Assembly (NCBI GenBank): GCA_029959195.1
Contig: CP114123.1
Location: 1,922,001 to 1,986,000 of the forward strand
From: Dictyophora rubrovolvata
Taxonomy: Eukaryota; Basidiomycota; Agaricomycetes; Phallales; Phallaceae
Length of the DNA: 64,000 bases
Direction: 5' to 3'
Positions within the stretch are counted from its first letter, which is position 1, and every line of letters starts with the position of its first letter. Under the pieces are notes generated by a model. It saw only the letters and a program-made list of their open reading frames with translations. It was not told the origin of the DNA and searched no databases. A program made the position numbers and the translations under genes. This document shows, in pieces, positions 22,491 through 33,956 of the stretch.

Positions 22491-22504
22491 CGATTTTTGC
22501 GACA
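22491..22504 (-). repeat. Right terminal inverted repeat of the Plavaka element
   Basis: CGATTTTTGCGACA, followed by the TA duplication at 22505-22506. Confidence 0.8.
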
Positions 22505-22700
22505 TAGAAACATTAATGTGGCGAAATGCTAGTAATGTTCTTCTGAATTTAGTTCATGTCCGTAATTGAATGTGATGTCGCAAACTCAACGGAGCCGAAG
22601 CCGCTTCATGCTATGTCCTCAAATATGAAGTGAGATGAAATATGGATACCAACTTTCAAAGTACCTCAGTCACTAGCTTCTGTATACCTGCAATCCTTGA
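22505..22700. repeat. Dispersed repeat R, right part
   Basis: Continues the unit interrupted at 3966: ACATTAATGTGGCGAAATGC, then ATGTTCTTCTG..TTCATGTCC and ATATGAAGTGAGAT. The same order is found inverted at 46265-46420. Confidence 0.75.
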
Positions 22701-22730
22701 TAATACACCTACATTTCGAGTCAACCTCCA

Positions 22731-24291
22731 TTGTCCATTTTTTCAACCGTGTCCGCTAGTTCCCAATCTTTGTTCAGTATTCTGTCCTCATCCCAAATTA
22801 GTGGATATGGTCTAGGTAATAGTGTCATGTATATTGTCATTTCGTTAACTGACTGTGTTTTCTTAGCTGCAGTCACTACTATGTTGCTATGGGATATCAT
22901 GATCACCTTACCCAGAGAAGTATGCCGTGCGATTGACTAGTTTGTTTTCTTGTCGTCTAAACCTTCGCATAGAAATTATACATATGGTCGTAAGCTCCCT
23001 TTTCCGTATGATTTCGATGGAAATTGGACCTGAAGCTATTAGATATCACTCAAGGGTTAATTGGACTACTCTATTTTATATAACCACGCGTTATTTGCCT
23101 TTCATCGTCAGCGGGTACGTCAATTGTGCATGATGTCAGTTTATTGCATATCTGTTGATGATTTTCAAAGGATTTGTCTGTCACTGACTTCTAACGTGCT
23201 GAACAGTATCGGCGCTTCACCTTCAGATCTGTTCGTTAGGCATTTGAGCATATTCTATATTATTCCGTGGTTCGTCGTATTGGGTTGCACTGAGATACTT
23301 TTCATAAGAAGGAGTAAGCGATCAAAACGATTCATCTTTCGGACAGACCCTGACCAAAATAGTTGTTGCATTGCATGGTGGCTCAAAACTACTTCTACAA
23401 ATCTTAACTGGTTTATTGATTTGTGAATTAATTTCCACGCTTGTCGTTTTTTTCCTTTTCACTTTGAAAAATCAGTCCATAAGTAAGTAAACTTACCACC
23501 GTGCTCATCTGATGAATTCTCGTACTACTTTATTCTTCCACAGTACACATCACGATAGTTATCGGAGGCCAGACTCTTGGCCAGACATCTGTTCTGTTTT
23601 CTGAAACCTACTTTGCGTATGTAGTACTTATTTGCACAGGAGAAGTGCTCATTGCTCATGATTCACATTCCATAATCCTCAGGTTTCCAGGACTTGTATT
23701 TCAAGCTGTTCTAGTCATACTTATCATGAAGAAAGTAATCTCGGATTGGAGGTTGGGGGTGGCAAGGTGCAATCTTGGGTCTACTTTGATCCGAGATGGT
23801 TTATGGAGTTACTTTTTTAATTTATGTGAGTAATTAATTTTATTCCTAAATATTTTAACGAAGTGGAAAAGGTGGTTTGCTTGTAATCGTCATTCGGCCG
23901 CAGTGGTTGCGTGGTCCCTTTGGACTACCCAATTTACTGTAAGTTTTTGGCCTTTGATATTGTACTTGATAATTTATGTTAATGCGAATATAAACCGGAA
24001 GATGGTCCTATGTCAGTTTTTCAGTCACTGTAAGCGGGTAGAATGTCAAGCCATACATCATAAATGTTTACGGATCAATTCTAGAGTACTCGTTTGGTTT
24101 TAAACCTTCGTGAGGTGGCGGCAAAACAATCCGGATCGAACAATACATCTACTGTTGACCCCGGAACCCGTTTTATATTTGGTCGAAACATCAGGTCTCT
24201 CCTCGGATCCCCAAACGATGAGTTATCAAGGCCATATCATTACCATGATCTTGGAAACAATCTGGACTCTGACAGTGATGATAATGATTAG
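22731..24291 (+). pseudogene. DUF6533-type multi-span membrane protein, copy A
   Basis: The exon chain matches copies B and C: an N-terminal exon ending SGYGLG, a helix with AAVTTMLLWDIMITLPRE (22869-22919), the 14-nt exon 22973-22986, NWTTLFYITTRYLPFIVSG (23059-23118), IIPWFVVLGCTEILFIRR, VVALHGGSKLLLQILTGLLI, FPGLVFQAVLVILIMKK, LIRDGLWSYFFNLC (23790-23829), and the tail LVLNLREVAAKQSGSNN to DSDSDDND. DUF6533 proteins are predicted seven-helix membrane proteins abundant in basidiomycetes; their ligands are unknown. Where copies B and C start with ATG, this copy has GTG (about 22750), and no in-frame ATG is seen just upstream, so it may be silenced or start elsewhere. Confidence 0.7.
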
Positions 24292-24611
24292 GGCGCTGGT
24301 AGGCTCACGAACAGTTCCTCGTTCCAGGTTCTAAACTATAGTTCATTCTGAATGTGTCTTTGTTGAATATAACTAGTAGTGCATGATGCTCTAGTAAGGC
24401 GGGGGTGGAATCTTGAGTGGTGATTGTTAAAATTCGGTTGCAGCGAGGGAGCACTCACACCAGAGACTATAAAAATCAACCCAAGAAGAACTACATTTCA
24501 TGCAGCAAACAGCAAACAGTATGAAGAGGAAAAAAACAATCGGCGTTGGCAGCTTCATTGCCAAAAAATGATTTTGGGTTAACTACCTATTGTCTGTCTG
24601 TCCGAGTCCGC
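24292..24611. other. Intergenic, no feature seen
   Basis: Between the stop of DUF6533 copy A and the stop of the convergent HsbA-like gene. No repeat or ORF supported. Confidence 0.5.
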
Positions 24612-25557
24612 TCAAAAAAACTCTTTTCTGAGTATATCAAATTCATTTTTGGCATTTGGAATGTACCCTTCTGTAAAATAAACCTTCTTATCCTGCATTT
24701 CGACATTGAAATAAGCCATCTGTAAAAGAGAAGAAAAGGGTAGCTTACCGGGGGTGTAACAGAGAGTAAGATCTGTAGATAGTTCTAACGAAAAGAAAAT
24801 CAGTATCCTTTTTTGTTTTTTTTTTTTTGCAATGGGTCTGTTGATATACATACAATGGTATTAGTTTCCAAATTATCAAAGAGCTGGGGAGCGGTTTGAC
24901 TAAATCCGGGGACAGAATTAAGCACAGGCTTTTGTTCAACGAGGTCGGCAACTAAGACTTGTATAAGCCCATAGACGGAGTCTAATTCAGGATGAGCTTG
25001 GGAGAATTCATCATCTGTAATTGTAGGAGCATGCTATATATGGTGTTTGCAATCATGTCAGTTTTAGTGGTTGTATACGTCAGTGCTAAAGCATTCTTAC
25101 TTCCAGGTCGGCGATTGCCTTTAAGTTTAAAGACACATGTCAATGGTCAGAGTCTAGTGCATTATTTAGTTAAAAAGCATTGAGCAAACCTTTTGAAGGG
25201 ATTCTATAAGGTTATCGTATTGGTCGTTCATCGCCTGCCGTGAAAGGAAGAAGAAAAAAAGGTGGCGGAAGGTCATGAATCATTAGTGCAAAAATAAATT
25301 ATTTACAACGCACCGCGACAGCAGCCGTCAGATCTGAAATTGATGAAAGCTCCTCAACGGCATAATCAAGCCCCGCCTGGTTAATTACTCAACATTGAGC
25401 ATATCAGTGGAACTTTGAATGTATACGGGATACGCACGATTGCGGTCTGGACATGCAAAAGCTCAGGAAAAAGATCAGACGCGGTACGCTGGTAGGCGTT
25501 GATGGCGGAAACAGTGGCGAAAGCAGCCGCAAGAATGATAACACGGAGAGAGACCAT
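24612..25557 (-). CDS. Small secreted HsbA-like protein
   Basis: Six exons joined by five phase-0 introns give about 177 residues. The start MVSLRVIILAAAFATVSAIN is a clear signal peptide. The mature part is alpha-helical: AGLDYAVEELSSISDLTAAV, AMNDQYDNLIESLQK, an 18-nt exon for AIADLE, TDDEFSQAHPELDSVYGLIQ, VLVADLVEQKPVLNSVPGFS, and a last exon MAYFNVEMQDKKVYFTEGYI ending in KEFF. The pattern of helices with a conserved AI.DLE and a KP.L segment resembles the hydrophobic-surface-binding (HsbA/galactomannoprotein) family, secreted proteins that coat hydrophobic substrates. The family call is by pattern only. The exon structure is strongly supported by consistent splice sites and frame. Confidence 0.7.
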
Positions 25558-26085
25558 TGTATGGGGGGTGGTTCACTGGCAATGGACCTTCTTTTTTATA
25601 CCCGAAACGGAGGAGTGGAATGGGTTGGATTCAATGCCACGCTGGCTCGGAGGTTATTACCGATGCATATTCGATTATTAGTTAAAGGAAGACTTGGCGC
25701 TCTCTGCTCTGCAATGGGGTGTAATAAAAGTAGTTGAAAAGTATACTCGGTTTCCTTTCGATACGATTCTGGTCCAGAACTCATGGTCAATGCATGCATT
25801 TTCCAAAGAAAACATAGTAATATTAATGAACATGATCGACCTCGGGGAATACATGTGAGTATTATTTCTTGGAATGCAATTCGGGCATGGGTTAAAAGAC
25901 ACTCACTACCAGCTATGGAAATTGGACCGAGAACTACCAGCGCAGGGACTTCTGGTACGTCATGTCATCAACGTCATGTCATGTCACTGAGCCTCTAACG
26001 GTGCGTTGAATTATGTGACGAAAGGAGAAATGTCACACAAAGGTTTTTTTGTTCCACTCTCGTGAATCACGTCTGCAATGTCCTC
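25558..26085. other. Intergenic, no gene supported
   Basis: Promoter side of the HsbA-like gene and 3' side of the ACT-domain gene. Short ORFs only, with no motif. Confidence 0.5.
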
Positions 26086-26789
26086 CTATGCCAAACCGTG
26101 TACTACCCATCCGTCCTGTCGTAATACTTCCACCGCGTGGGTGGCATGTTCCAAGGGTATCAAAACGTAATCGGTGTTCCTACAGGAAGATAGGTTGATG
26201 ATAAGGCTCAAGTTTCAGAAGAAAAGAAAAATTCAAAAACAAGACATTGAATCGAGCAACAAGTCCGTGACTTCAATGTCGCCAAAAACTCTCGAATTCG
26301 CTGCTAAAATAGCTGGAGCCATAAGGAAATTACGTAAACCCACCAAGTAGACAGGGCAAAAATGGGTATTTTCGCATCTTTGAGAGGTAACGTGAGATGA
26401 TTGAGAATTCCTACGAGGTCTATTAACGATTTCATTTGAAGTGATTATCATCATGATTATAATAGCAGTTGCCTCTCTGGTTAGTTATTCTAAACAAGAC
26501 TGGATAAGACCGAAGACATACTCAGTTCCATGGGGCCCTGTACTCGGATACAACTCCACTTGGACATCCTCACTCCTTTCTGGGGTTCGTCGAGTTTGCC
26601 ATCTGATACGATTGATATTTCCTCGCCCGTACGTGTAATGGATATAAACCGATCACTGTTTTCCTGGTGAGTGACGATAAGGTCGAGTGTTTGCTTGGAA
26701 AGGGCATGACTTGGTAAAAACTGATACAGATAAAAAGTTTTCGGTTGAAAATGGAGATCCAGCACAACAGATTCCGCGGGTGGCGGCAT
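26086..26789 (-). CDS. ACT-domain protein (CASTOR/ACT_7-like)
   Basis: Three exons give about 142 residues. Exon 1 runs from MPPPAESVVLDLHFQPKTFY through ISITRTGEEISIVSDGK and WSCIRVQGPMEL. After an intron (GTATGT to CGTAG) exon 2 reads ILNHLTLPLKDAKIPIFALS. After a second intron (GTGGGT to CTGTAG) exon 3 reads NTDYVLIPLEHATHAVEVLR and ends VVHGLA. The order of SITRT.EE.SIV, GPM, IPIFA(L)ST and TDYVL is that of the paired ACT domains of the amino-acid-binding CASTOR-like family. In fungi these are small soluble proteins of unknown partner. The length is normal and nothing is missing. It is divergent from the gene at 27037. Confidence 0.85.
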
Positions 26790-27036
26790 TCTTTTGCAGA
26801 ATAAAACAAAACAAAACAAAACAAACAACACACACTAATAATTGAAGGGTCTTCCCCCCTTCGCTGGTGTCTTAGATGGTTATTTCGATCTCCGCTTCAA
26901 TTCTGCCACACAGGCTTAGACGAGTCGCCCCACCCACACGGGTCCCGTCAAAAGCAACAGGGGGTTACACGCTCCGTCACAACGTTCCACGATCCTGAGG
27001 GGAAAAGAGGAACAACGGACATTTTTCGAAACAATA
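26790..27036. promoter_or_regulatory. Shared divergent intergenic region
   Basis: 247 bp separate the start codons of the ACT-domain gene and the 576-aa gene. It contains a (AAAAC)n-type run at about 26802-26828. No specific factor site is claimed. Confidence 0.4.
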
Positions 27037-28302
27037 ATGGACAGCAGTTCGGCCACAACCGCCCCACACCCAATTGGCATCAAAGCACCCTCCTTACCGT
27101 TCTCCAGTAGCACATCAAGCACACGAAAGCGGTCAAGGGGTTCGTCAGAGGACGGCGACAACGGCAACAGCGGCGGCGGCGGTGCTGGAATCCCAGCGTC
27201 TTCTAAAGAAGAAAAACGCCTCAAAGCGAGAGAAAGACAGCGTCGGAAACGTGAACGCGATAGATCTGGTCGGGATAGATCTGGAGGGTCGTCGTCTATG
27301 GTTACTCTCTCACCATCCCTCGTGCCTGTTGGTGTCGCTGGCGTAGGCGTTGGTGGTGTTTTTCCTCCACCGGACGAAGAGGCACCGCAGATAATGAATA
27401 TATACGGACATCACCATCATCCACCACCACCACCACCACCCGATGGACTTGTCAATGACCCAAACTCGAGTCCTGATGCCACCTCAACGCCGAATGGGCA
27501 TGGAAGAGGAGGTAACAGAGCACCATCGGATTCGAGCAATTTAACACCAGAAGAGATGGCCAAGAAAGACAGAATCCGTGTTGCGGCGAGAGAAAGACAG
27601 CGTAAACATCGTGCGGCCGTTAAAGCGAAACGCATGGCCGAGATGGGCATCGCTATCGTTACTCCAGGCGGCGGTGTCGATCAATCTGCATTGCACTATG
27701 TCATGAATGAGCATGGTCACTACGACCCCGTCATGCAAGATCCAACGGCTGTTCATCATCCACACCACCCGCATCAACATCCTGGTCATCCTCCACATCC
27801 GCCACCGCCACATCCACATCATCTTCAGGTTCTACCTGAACCGCCTTTTCCCGTCCCACAATCTCATATGACCGCAGGACAGACATTCGCTCAAACACTA
27901 CTTTTATCCATCTCGTGTACACCTATGCTTAAACAACACTTGCTACGGAGTTTACATCTGTCAGAAGAGGAACTAGGCTCGTTAGAGCCTATGATCGCTT
28001 CAGCATGGGATCACTGGGCTCATGATGTACGTATGCCGCAAAATCATCAAACATCCCACTCGTTACTCAATCTCGATGTGCAGCGAGCGTTCCATTACGC
28101 AGCAGCAGCAAGCGCACCAGTCCCAGGCTCAGCAGCAGACCACAACACACCCTCAACGTCCTACAACATCCCTCCACATCCACCAGGCCCACCAGGTACC
28201 GGTCCACCCGGTCCAAGTCCACCAAACCCATCGACGCAGCCGCCGCCAGGTGCAGGTACAACCTCAGCAGCAACAGCCAGCACATCCGGCAGCACAACAA
28301 AC

Positions 28303-28339
<37 letters not shown>

Positions 28340-28767
28340 CAAACTCGAATCCACACACTCTCTACTCCACCGACTTCCGTGAACGTTTTCAAAGACCGCT
28401 TGTCGCACCTTTCCCGTCCAACGCACCCATTCTTCGACCGATGCATCATCATCCGCATCTCTCGCATTCTCATATGCATCCTTCGAATGGTGGTGGACCA
28501 TCTTCGGGTACGAATGGAAGTTTTGGAGAAGATGAAGGTGATTCGGACGGACGGGATCGGGATGAACGTCAGCGTGGTGATGAGCGGAAGGCGAGGTCAC
28601 CACCGACTGCTTCGAATAATACTGCTGATTCGATTGATCCGAATCTTGAGTCTGAAGGTACGAGTCATGTGCGTACCGCTGAACCTAAGAATAGTAATTC
28701 GTCACCTACTACGACTCAACAACAATCTGAACCTTCTACGGACAAAAAATTGGAGGAGATGGAATAG
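27037..28767 (+). CDS. 576-aa low-complexity nuclear-type protein with twin basic motifs
   Basis: One long open frame from MDSSSATTAPHPIG to KKLEEME. Two related basic segments, KARERQRRKRERDR (residues 63-76) and AARERQRKHRAAVKAKR (183-199), share ARERQRK and would suit nucleic-acid binding or nuclear import. Around 283-335 is an ordered-looking patch, QTFAQTLLLSISCTPMLKQH then LHLSEEELGSLEPMIASAWD, probably the conserved core. The rest is rich in His/Pro (HHHHPPPPPPP near 125), Pro/Gly and a poly-Gln run near 425, followed by a charged tail. No named domain is recognised; a transcription-related role is a guess. Introns are not required. Confidence 0.65.
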
Positions 28768-31205
28768 GATATGGAAAGAAAAAGGAGAAGAGGGGTTGCT
28801 AGTACATAATGATTGCTGTCTGTTTCCTTTCTTTCTCTTCTTCTCTTTTTTCTTCATTTTTTTTGTGTTTCTCTCTCTCCGTCTCAGACTCTATCTCTTG
28901 TCTCGCTCTCGATGTATTTTTCTTTCTCCATCCTATTAGTCTTTTTCTCTCTCGCTCTTAGCTATTACGTTACGTCTCTTCCCACCTTTTATCTACCTAA
29001 ACCTAGGCTGTACCCAATAACGAAACATGTCTCGCCTCTGTCCTCATTTCCCATTCTAAGTAGCCTGTTTTTTTTTTCTTCTCATCTTTCTTCCCACCCC
29101 TGAACCCGAATCATGCCATGTGCATGCATGCGCACCCCGGAGCTCGGTGCTGTGCCTCTCTCTGCCCTGCCTGCCACCTCCTGCCAATATCTCGAATTCA
29201 AAAACAGGTTTACGTAATAGAATTTAAATTCTGTTTCGTTTCGTTTCGTTTCATTTCATTGCGTTCCTTGTTCTTCCTTTCTTCCTTTCTCTCTCTCTTC
29301 TGTATCACAGAATTTTAACTCTCGAAATCAGGTGATCATGATTCATGGCATCCCCAAGTACTTAACTTCCACGATGTATTATAATAATAATAATTTTAGG
29401 AAAATTTGTACTGCATTAATTAGTCAATTCGTGTGGAGATATTACACTGTACATGTGCTGGCACTCTCTTATAAGATCCACGGCACTTCAACTGGCTGGC
29501 TCCAACTGGCAGATGGCTATCACAATAACGTAATTCTGCAGACCTTTTACCACAATTAAAGCTATGTAACCAGTGCCCCTATTTATTAGAAGTTCAGCTG
29601 CCTTGATCAATTTTGAAGTCAGGTTCTAGATCAACTGCGAATCGCGGTGCGCCAGTCAATATAGTTATTTAGTATATTATCAGGCTCGCGACTTTAGATT
29701 CTTAGTTTACCGTCTATAGGTAAATCCCTTCCAAATACAAAAATCAAATACCAGTTATGGCTTACTTGAGTCGTTCGCCCAGAAGACCAATATATGCGCC
29801 GGCACCACTTTAACAACTCCAAGTCCGCAATGCACCCGGGCCCGGTACCGGTAAAAGTACCTACATTTCGGGACTAGAAAGACCTACCCGTAGGCATAGC
29901 GGTAAAACAGCCATGGGCGAAAGTTTATTTACTTAAAAGTGATGAATAGTAACACAGCTGGAAAAAAACCCCATTACCTCGCATCCGTGGTAGAGGTTTT
30001 TGATTGACTAAATATAACAATGGGACCAAAATGACCCAAAAGAATTACAAGTCTCGCGATCAGAGCAAGAACGGGACCCACTGCCAAAATGGATACTACT
30101 TGCACGAATTGCTCCAAGCAAATACGGGCATGCGCTGTGAGGGATGGGATATCCAGATTGGATGTGATGTGCTCTCCCACTGGTAGTCAGGTTGGGTCGG
30201 AGTGAAGCAACTGGATGGGAAAGAAAAATTTCGACATTACTGAGAAGGGAAAATTGTGTTGATGGCTTCACTAGAAAGCTCAGCGCGCGTTGAAGACCAG
30301 GAAGTGCATATATGCTACTCGCGGTTGATAGGACCTTTTCCCGGGATCATAACACATGGTGTGGCATGATGATTGATACACAATAACTTACATGCAACGT
30401 TTTAATACATTGTCATTATTCTTGCTATCTTTACATTTACTAAAACCCCGTGAGATGTTTGGTCTCTATAAGTTGCCAATGGGTACTTTACACAATAGAC
30501 CATGCTTCCGATCTCGAGAGTCTTGATTTATGTGAAATAGGTTATGATTATCGTACAATGGAAAAGAATCACACGACCTCTGTTGAGTCCGGGAACTCCC
30601 GGACAAGAGAATTCGTCAGTGTGACAAATGAGAGCGCCGAGTAGAATAACAGAAGGGGAGTTTTATTGGGAGACCATAATTCAGCTTTGTATTGACCTTA
30701 TTTTCTACTAAAATACATTTTCTATCTTATATCTCCTCTTCATCAGACTCCCTTTTTCCCCGTCAGCTCCTCCTGGCTCTCTTCACCTCTCATCTATTTG
30801 GTCTGGAAGTTCGACATACGTATTACTGGGTGCCTCATACTAATGTGAGAGCGAGTCATCGACAGATCGCTTTTAACTACCTTGGATGATTCTCCCTGCC
30901 CAACAATACAGCCTCGTAGATCTAATCCAAGGATTATTACAACCAATAAGGCATGATACATCTTGCCTGAGTGACCAAGATTGCTGAAAGTTCTTTATGT
31001 ATCATCAGATAAAGAACATTGTATTTCGCTCGGAAAGGATATCAAAGTGCACGCACCTTCAAGAGACAAAGGTCGGCCCACACCCCACTGCCTTTTCATC
31101 AAATAGGCAATTATGTACGTGATTTGAAATTCTTTGGGGTGTCTTGAGTTTTAAAAACGTACAAAAACTGTTTCGTACCGAATTTGAGTCGAAGTCCGAT
31201 GACCC
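28768..31205. other. Long intergenic region, pyrimidine-rich then AT-rich
   Basis: The first 0.5 kb is strongly C/T-rich (TTTCTCTCTC-type, 28810-29110), probably the 3' region of the preceding gene, with a (GTTTC)n-like run near 29236-29260. From 29300 to 31200 there are no convincing exons. A short phrase CCTCATA...GTGAGA.CGAGTCATCGA occurs at 30833 and again at 31812, a hint of a decayed repeat. Confidence 0.45.
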
Positions 31206-31577
31206 TCAACTATAATGTTTACGGTTCATCATAGTTTTATGCTTCACAACCATTAATTTGTGAAGTGTGTCTGGCTCAAGGCTTTCACGGCGAAGTGAGA
31301 TAGTATCTCTACCTCCAGAAAACACCCGTTTAACTGCAACAGCTGATCCTGTGAAAAATGTATGTATATGTGCTAGTGCAATAAAGCGTTGGATTAGACG
31401 TACTGGTGCCCTGTTGGATTTATTCAGGTGAATAGGTACGGTTACTGGAAGAACGATGAAACAATGTACATATGCATGTCTGCCGCTGAGAAACCATATT
31501 ATAATGAAATAGTAGAGGCGTGTATTTTTGGGAGATAGGGTGTTCATTAGAAAGACGGAGTCCTGAACACGACACAA
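31206..31577 (-). pseudogene. hAT transposase C-terminal remnant
   Basis: The end of this open frame, GSAVAVKRVFSGGRDTISLR then ESLEPDTLHKLMVVKHKTMM, matches the hAT dimerisation region (typical S.VD.ERAFS.GR pattern). The upstream part does not align to the catalytic core, so only the 3' exon of a dead plain DNA transposon remains. Confidence 0.7.
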
Positions 31578-31962
31578 TCAATATATATGAGTGAGCTAGA
31601 ACAGGAACATTCACCAAAGTAGATTGGCAACAGAATAGTAATAGTTAATACATCTAGATGGGACACAAGTGAAGCGTGAACTGGATATCAAGCTTTGGAA
31701 AGGAAATCATACCTTGACAACCTCATCGTTTGAAGTCAACCCCGACATGACCACATCGGCGTACAACTTCTTCCAATTCTTCCTCTATTCTGTCACCTGT
31801 GCACCGCGGGATCCTCATAGTGTGAGAACGAGTCATCGAGTCATCGTTGAAATTGAGAGGTGATAAAACAGATTTAACGAAGGATCCGATTTCCCACACT
31901 TTGCAAGGGGCTTTCAACTCATTTCAGGCTTTCGTTCAAGTTTGCCAACCATCAAACGTTCT
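31578..31962. other. No gene supported
   Basis: Short ORFs without motifs; contains the second copy of the GTGAGA.CGAGTCATCGA phrase. Confidence 0.4.
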
Positions 31963-32277
31963 TTATGAGAATTTCGAACTTAAGCACGATACCACAGTGG
32001 GTGACGGGCGGAACCCAGGCCTGACACAGACCCACAGAACGATGGGACCGACGTGCTTTCCATGTTCGGCAAAACGGATGACGTCGATTGTCGTCCACCT
32101 GACAGTAGCAGACTTCAGGTACTTGTAGACGCGTGTATCCTCCCATACGGCGGCGAACTTTTCGTCGAAGACTGGCCTGATCTCCTTGATTGGCGATACC
32201 GCTATGGCACGATACCATAGTTTCCAGTTAGTGAACGTTTTTGAATCGAGCATTTTTTGCAACTTGAGTTGCTTCAC
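31963..32277 (-). pseudogene. Fragment of a repetitive Agaricomycete protein family
   Basis: The frame reads FTNWKLWYRAIAVSPIKEIR, WTTIDVIRFAEHG and PIVLWVCVRPGF. I recall families with W.S.D.VR and P.VLWIGV.P in mushroom genomes, always unnamed. Only one exon-sized piece is present and it abuts the gypsy fossil, so it is probably a broken gene. Confidence 0.45.
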
Positions 32278-32297
32278 GAAGTATGCTTCAGGGCCAG

Positions 32298-33480
32298 TTA
32301 GCCTGAGCTTCTCCGACGGGAGCCCCGTACGAAAGGCCCATCCATCGGATTTCCGCGACCTGGGCGGTGAATAATTTCAACAATGTTATAGCTCTGAATA
32401 GTTTCTTTCCAATGAGCATGTTGAGGGGGTAAATGGTCGTTACGAAGTAGGTTAGCAACCGCAATACAATCAGTAATAATGGAGATACGTTCACCCCAGC
32501 AAAACTTATGGAAATGTTCCAAGGCGAACTTCACCGCAGCAAGTTCTAGAATAAAAGAATGGGCATTGCACAATGACTTTGGAACAAGTTTGGATGCAAA
32601 GTGAATAGGAAACAAAACCTTCTTGGCAGGATCTGAGGCTGAAGGGGCATGATGCCATTGGGCTAGAAAGGCTGCGACACCCACACGGGAAGCGTCTGTT
32701 CCAATAACAAAGAGTTCACCAGGGAAATGAGGGTGTAAAACGGGGACAGTTGTCAAAGAGGTTTTCAGACAAGCGAAAGCTTTCTCGTGTTCCAAAGTCC
32801 AGAGATGGGAAATGGGAGCCGTCTGGAGGGCAAGCTTGTACGCACCCTTCTTGGCTGACTCAGGAACACGCACGGAGCGGATCAGAGAATAAAGGGGTTC
32901 TGCTATCTCGGCGAACGCAGGAATACAAGGTCTGAAGAAAGATGCTGTGCTGAGGAAACTGAGGAGTTCACGAGCCGACGTAGGGGTGGGCCAAACTAAA
33001 ATGGAGGAAACCTTGTGATGACCGACAGTAACACCCCGCTTGCTAAGGGTCATCCCGGACCAAAGGATCTCCTTAACGAAGAGTTGTATTTGGCTGGGGC
33101 AAGTGCAACGACGGAAAATGTCGAGGAGAATGTCAAAGAGGAAGTCCCAATTGTCGTGACCCGAGCACAGATCGTCCATTTGGGTTTCAAGGTAAGAGCC
33201 AATGATATCCCCAAATACTTCAAAAATCATCTCCTGACAAGTGGCTCCAGCACCAGTCAAACCAAAGGGCATTCTAGTGTTTCGAAGGCAAGCCGCCGTG
33301 GTAATACGTCGCCGTCTCTGGACGTCAGCGTCCTCGACTGAACTAGGGAGGTCGTCTGTAGAGATGAAGCATTCAGAAGCCGTAGTGATAGTAGAAGACG
33401 TGGGTAGGGGATTTCATCGCAATGTCGAAGCACAGGTCGAGGAACTTCTGCATCGGCCATTGGGGAGGAGGGAATAAGGT
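32298..33480 (-). mobile_element. Ty3/gypsy pol fossil (reverse transcriptase and RNase H part)
   Basis: The minus-strand translation gives a reverse-transcriptase/RNase H region with MPFGLTGAGATCQEMIFEVF, the MDDLCSGH catalytic neighbourhood, FLSTASFFRPCIPAFAEIAE and the RNase H start VIGTDASRVGVAAFLAQWHH. It is a broken, partial element: protease, integrase and both LTRs were not found nearby. Probably old. Confidence 0.85.
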
Positions 33481-33956
33481 GAGTACGAGACAATATGAAA
33501 ATCCTAATGGACTTACTTGTACAAGTAGATGATAGACCGTGTAGAGAACTTTAAGGTAAGCGATATAACCGTAGAGTACAACGAGGATTTTATAGCAAAA
33601 GAGAGAAGCTGGACTTTAAGTGGCAAGACTGTAAGTTTTCGATAAATTAGGCCTGCTTTGAATATATCATTGTCCATACGAATGGTATCCTAATTATGAG
33701 CTATGTCGCTTAATGTATCTGACAACTTACCTCATTAATCCGTGATAAACTTGAACAACGGGCACAAACAATCATACAAATGTGTTCCACGATATACGAA
33801 TCTATTAATTAACGCCATACCTTCCACTTTCACTACGTAGCCAATACACGAATTACATTGTTGTAATATGTAGATACTGTTTCAAGAAAAGAATTCAGAC
33901 TTATTAACCCAACCCAAAAAAAGAAAGGAAACCAACTCCAAACTCATCGCCAACAT
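33481..33956. other. Intergenic, no feature seen
   Basis: AT-rich spacer between the gypsy fossil and the stop of the lipase gene. Confidence 0.5.

Larger units (their letters stand above)
3967..22504 (+). mobile_element. Plavaka-type DNA transposon with nested insertions
   Basis: The ends are TGTCACAAAAATTG (3967-3980) and CGATTTTTGCGACA (22491-22504), inverted with 12 of 14 matches, flanked by TA on both sides (3965-3966 and 22505-22506). The flanks join into GATACACTA + GAAACATTAATGTGG, the uninterrupted form seen at 3557-3580 and, inverted, near 46420, so the whole 18,538 bp entered one copy of repeat R. Subterminal regions are full of short GATCAGG, GGTCAGGACT and CGTCAG motifs, as in CACTA-like elements. 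The coding part is a Plavaka transposase at 18850-22211. Removing the nested elements leaves roughly 5-6 kb for the original transposon. Confidence 0.85.

Noticed and set aside
3967-22504. TET/JBP dioxygenase partner gene as found with some basidiomycete transposons
   Set aside because: No frame in the composite shows the expected HxD..H dioxygenase motifs. The only oxygenase in the window is the host gene at 58658-60416.
28022-28939. 305-codon plus-strand frame as a separate gene
   Set aside because: It overlaps the 576-aa gene in another frame and owes its length to CAG/CCA-type repeats; no domain or start context supports it.
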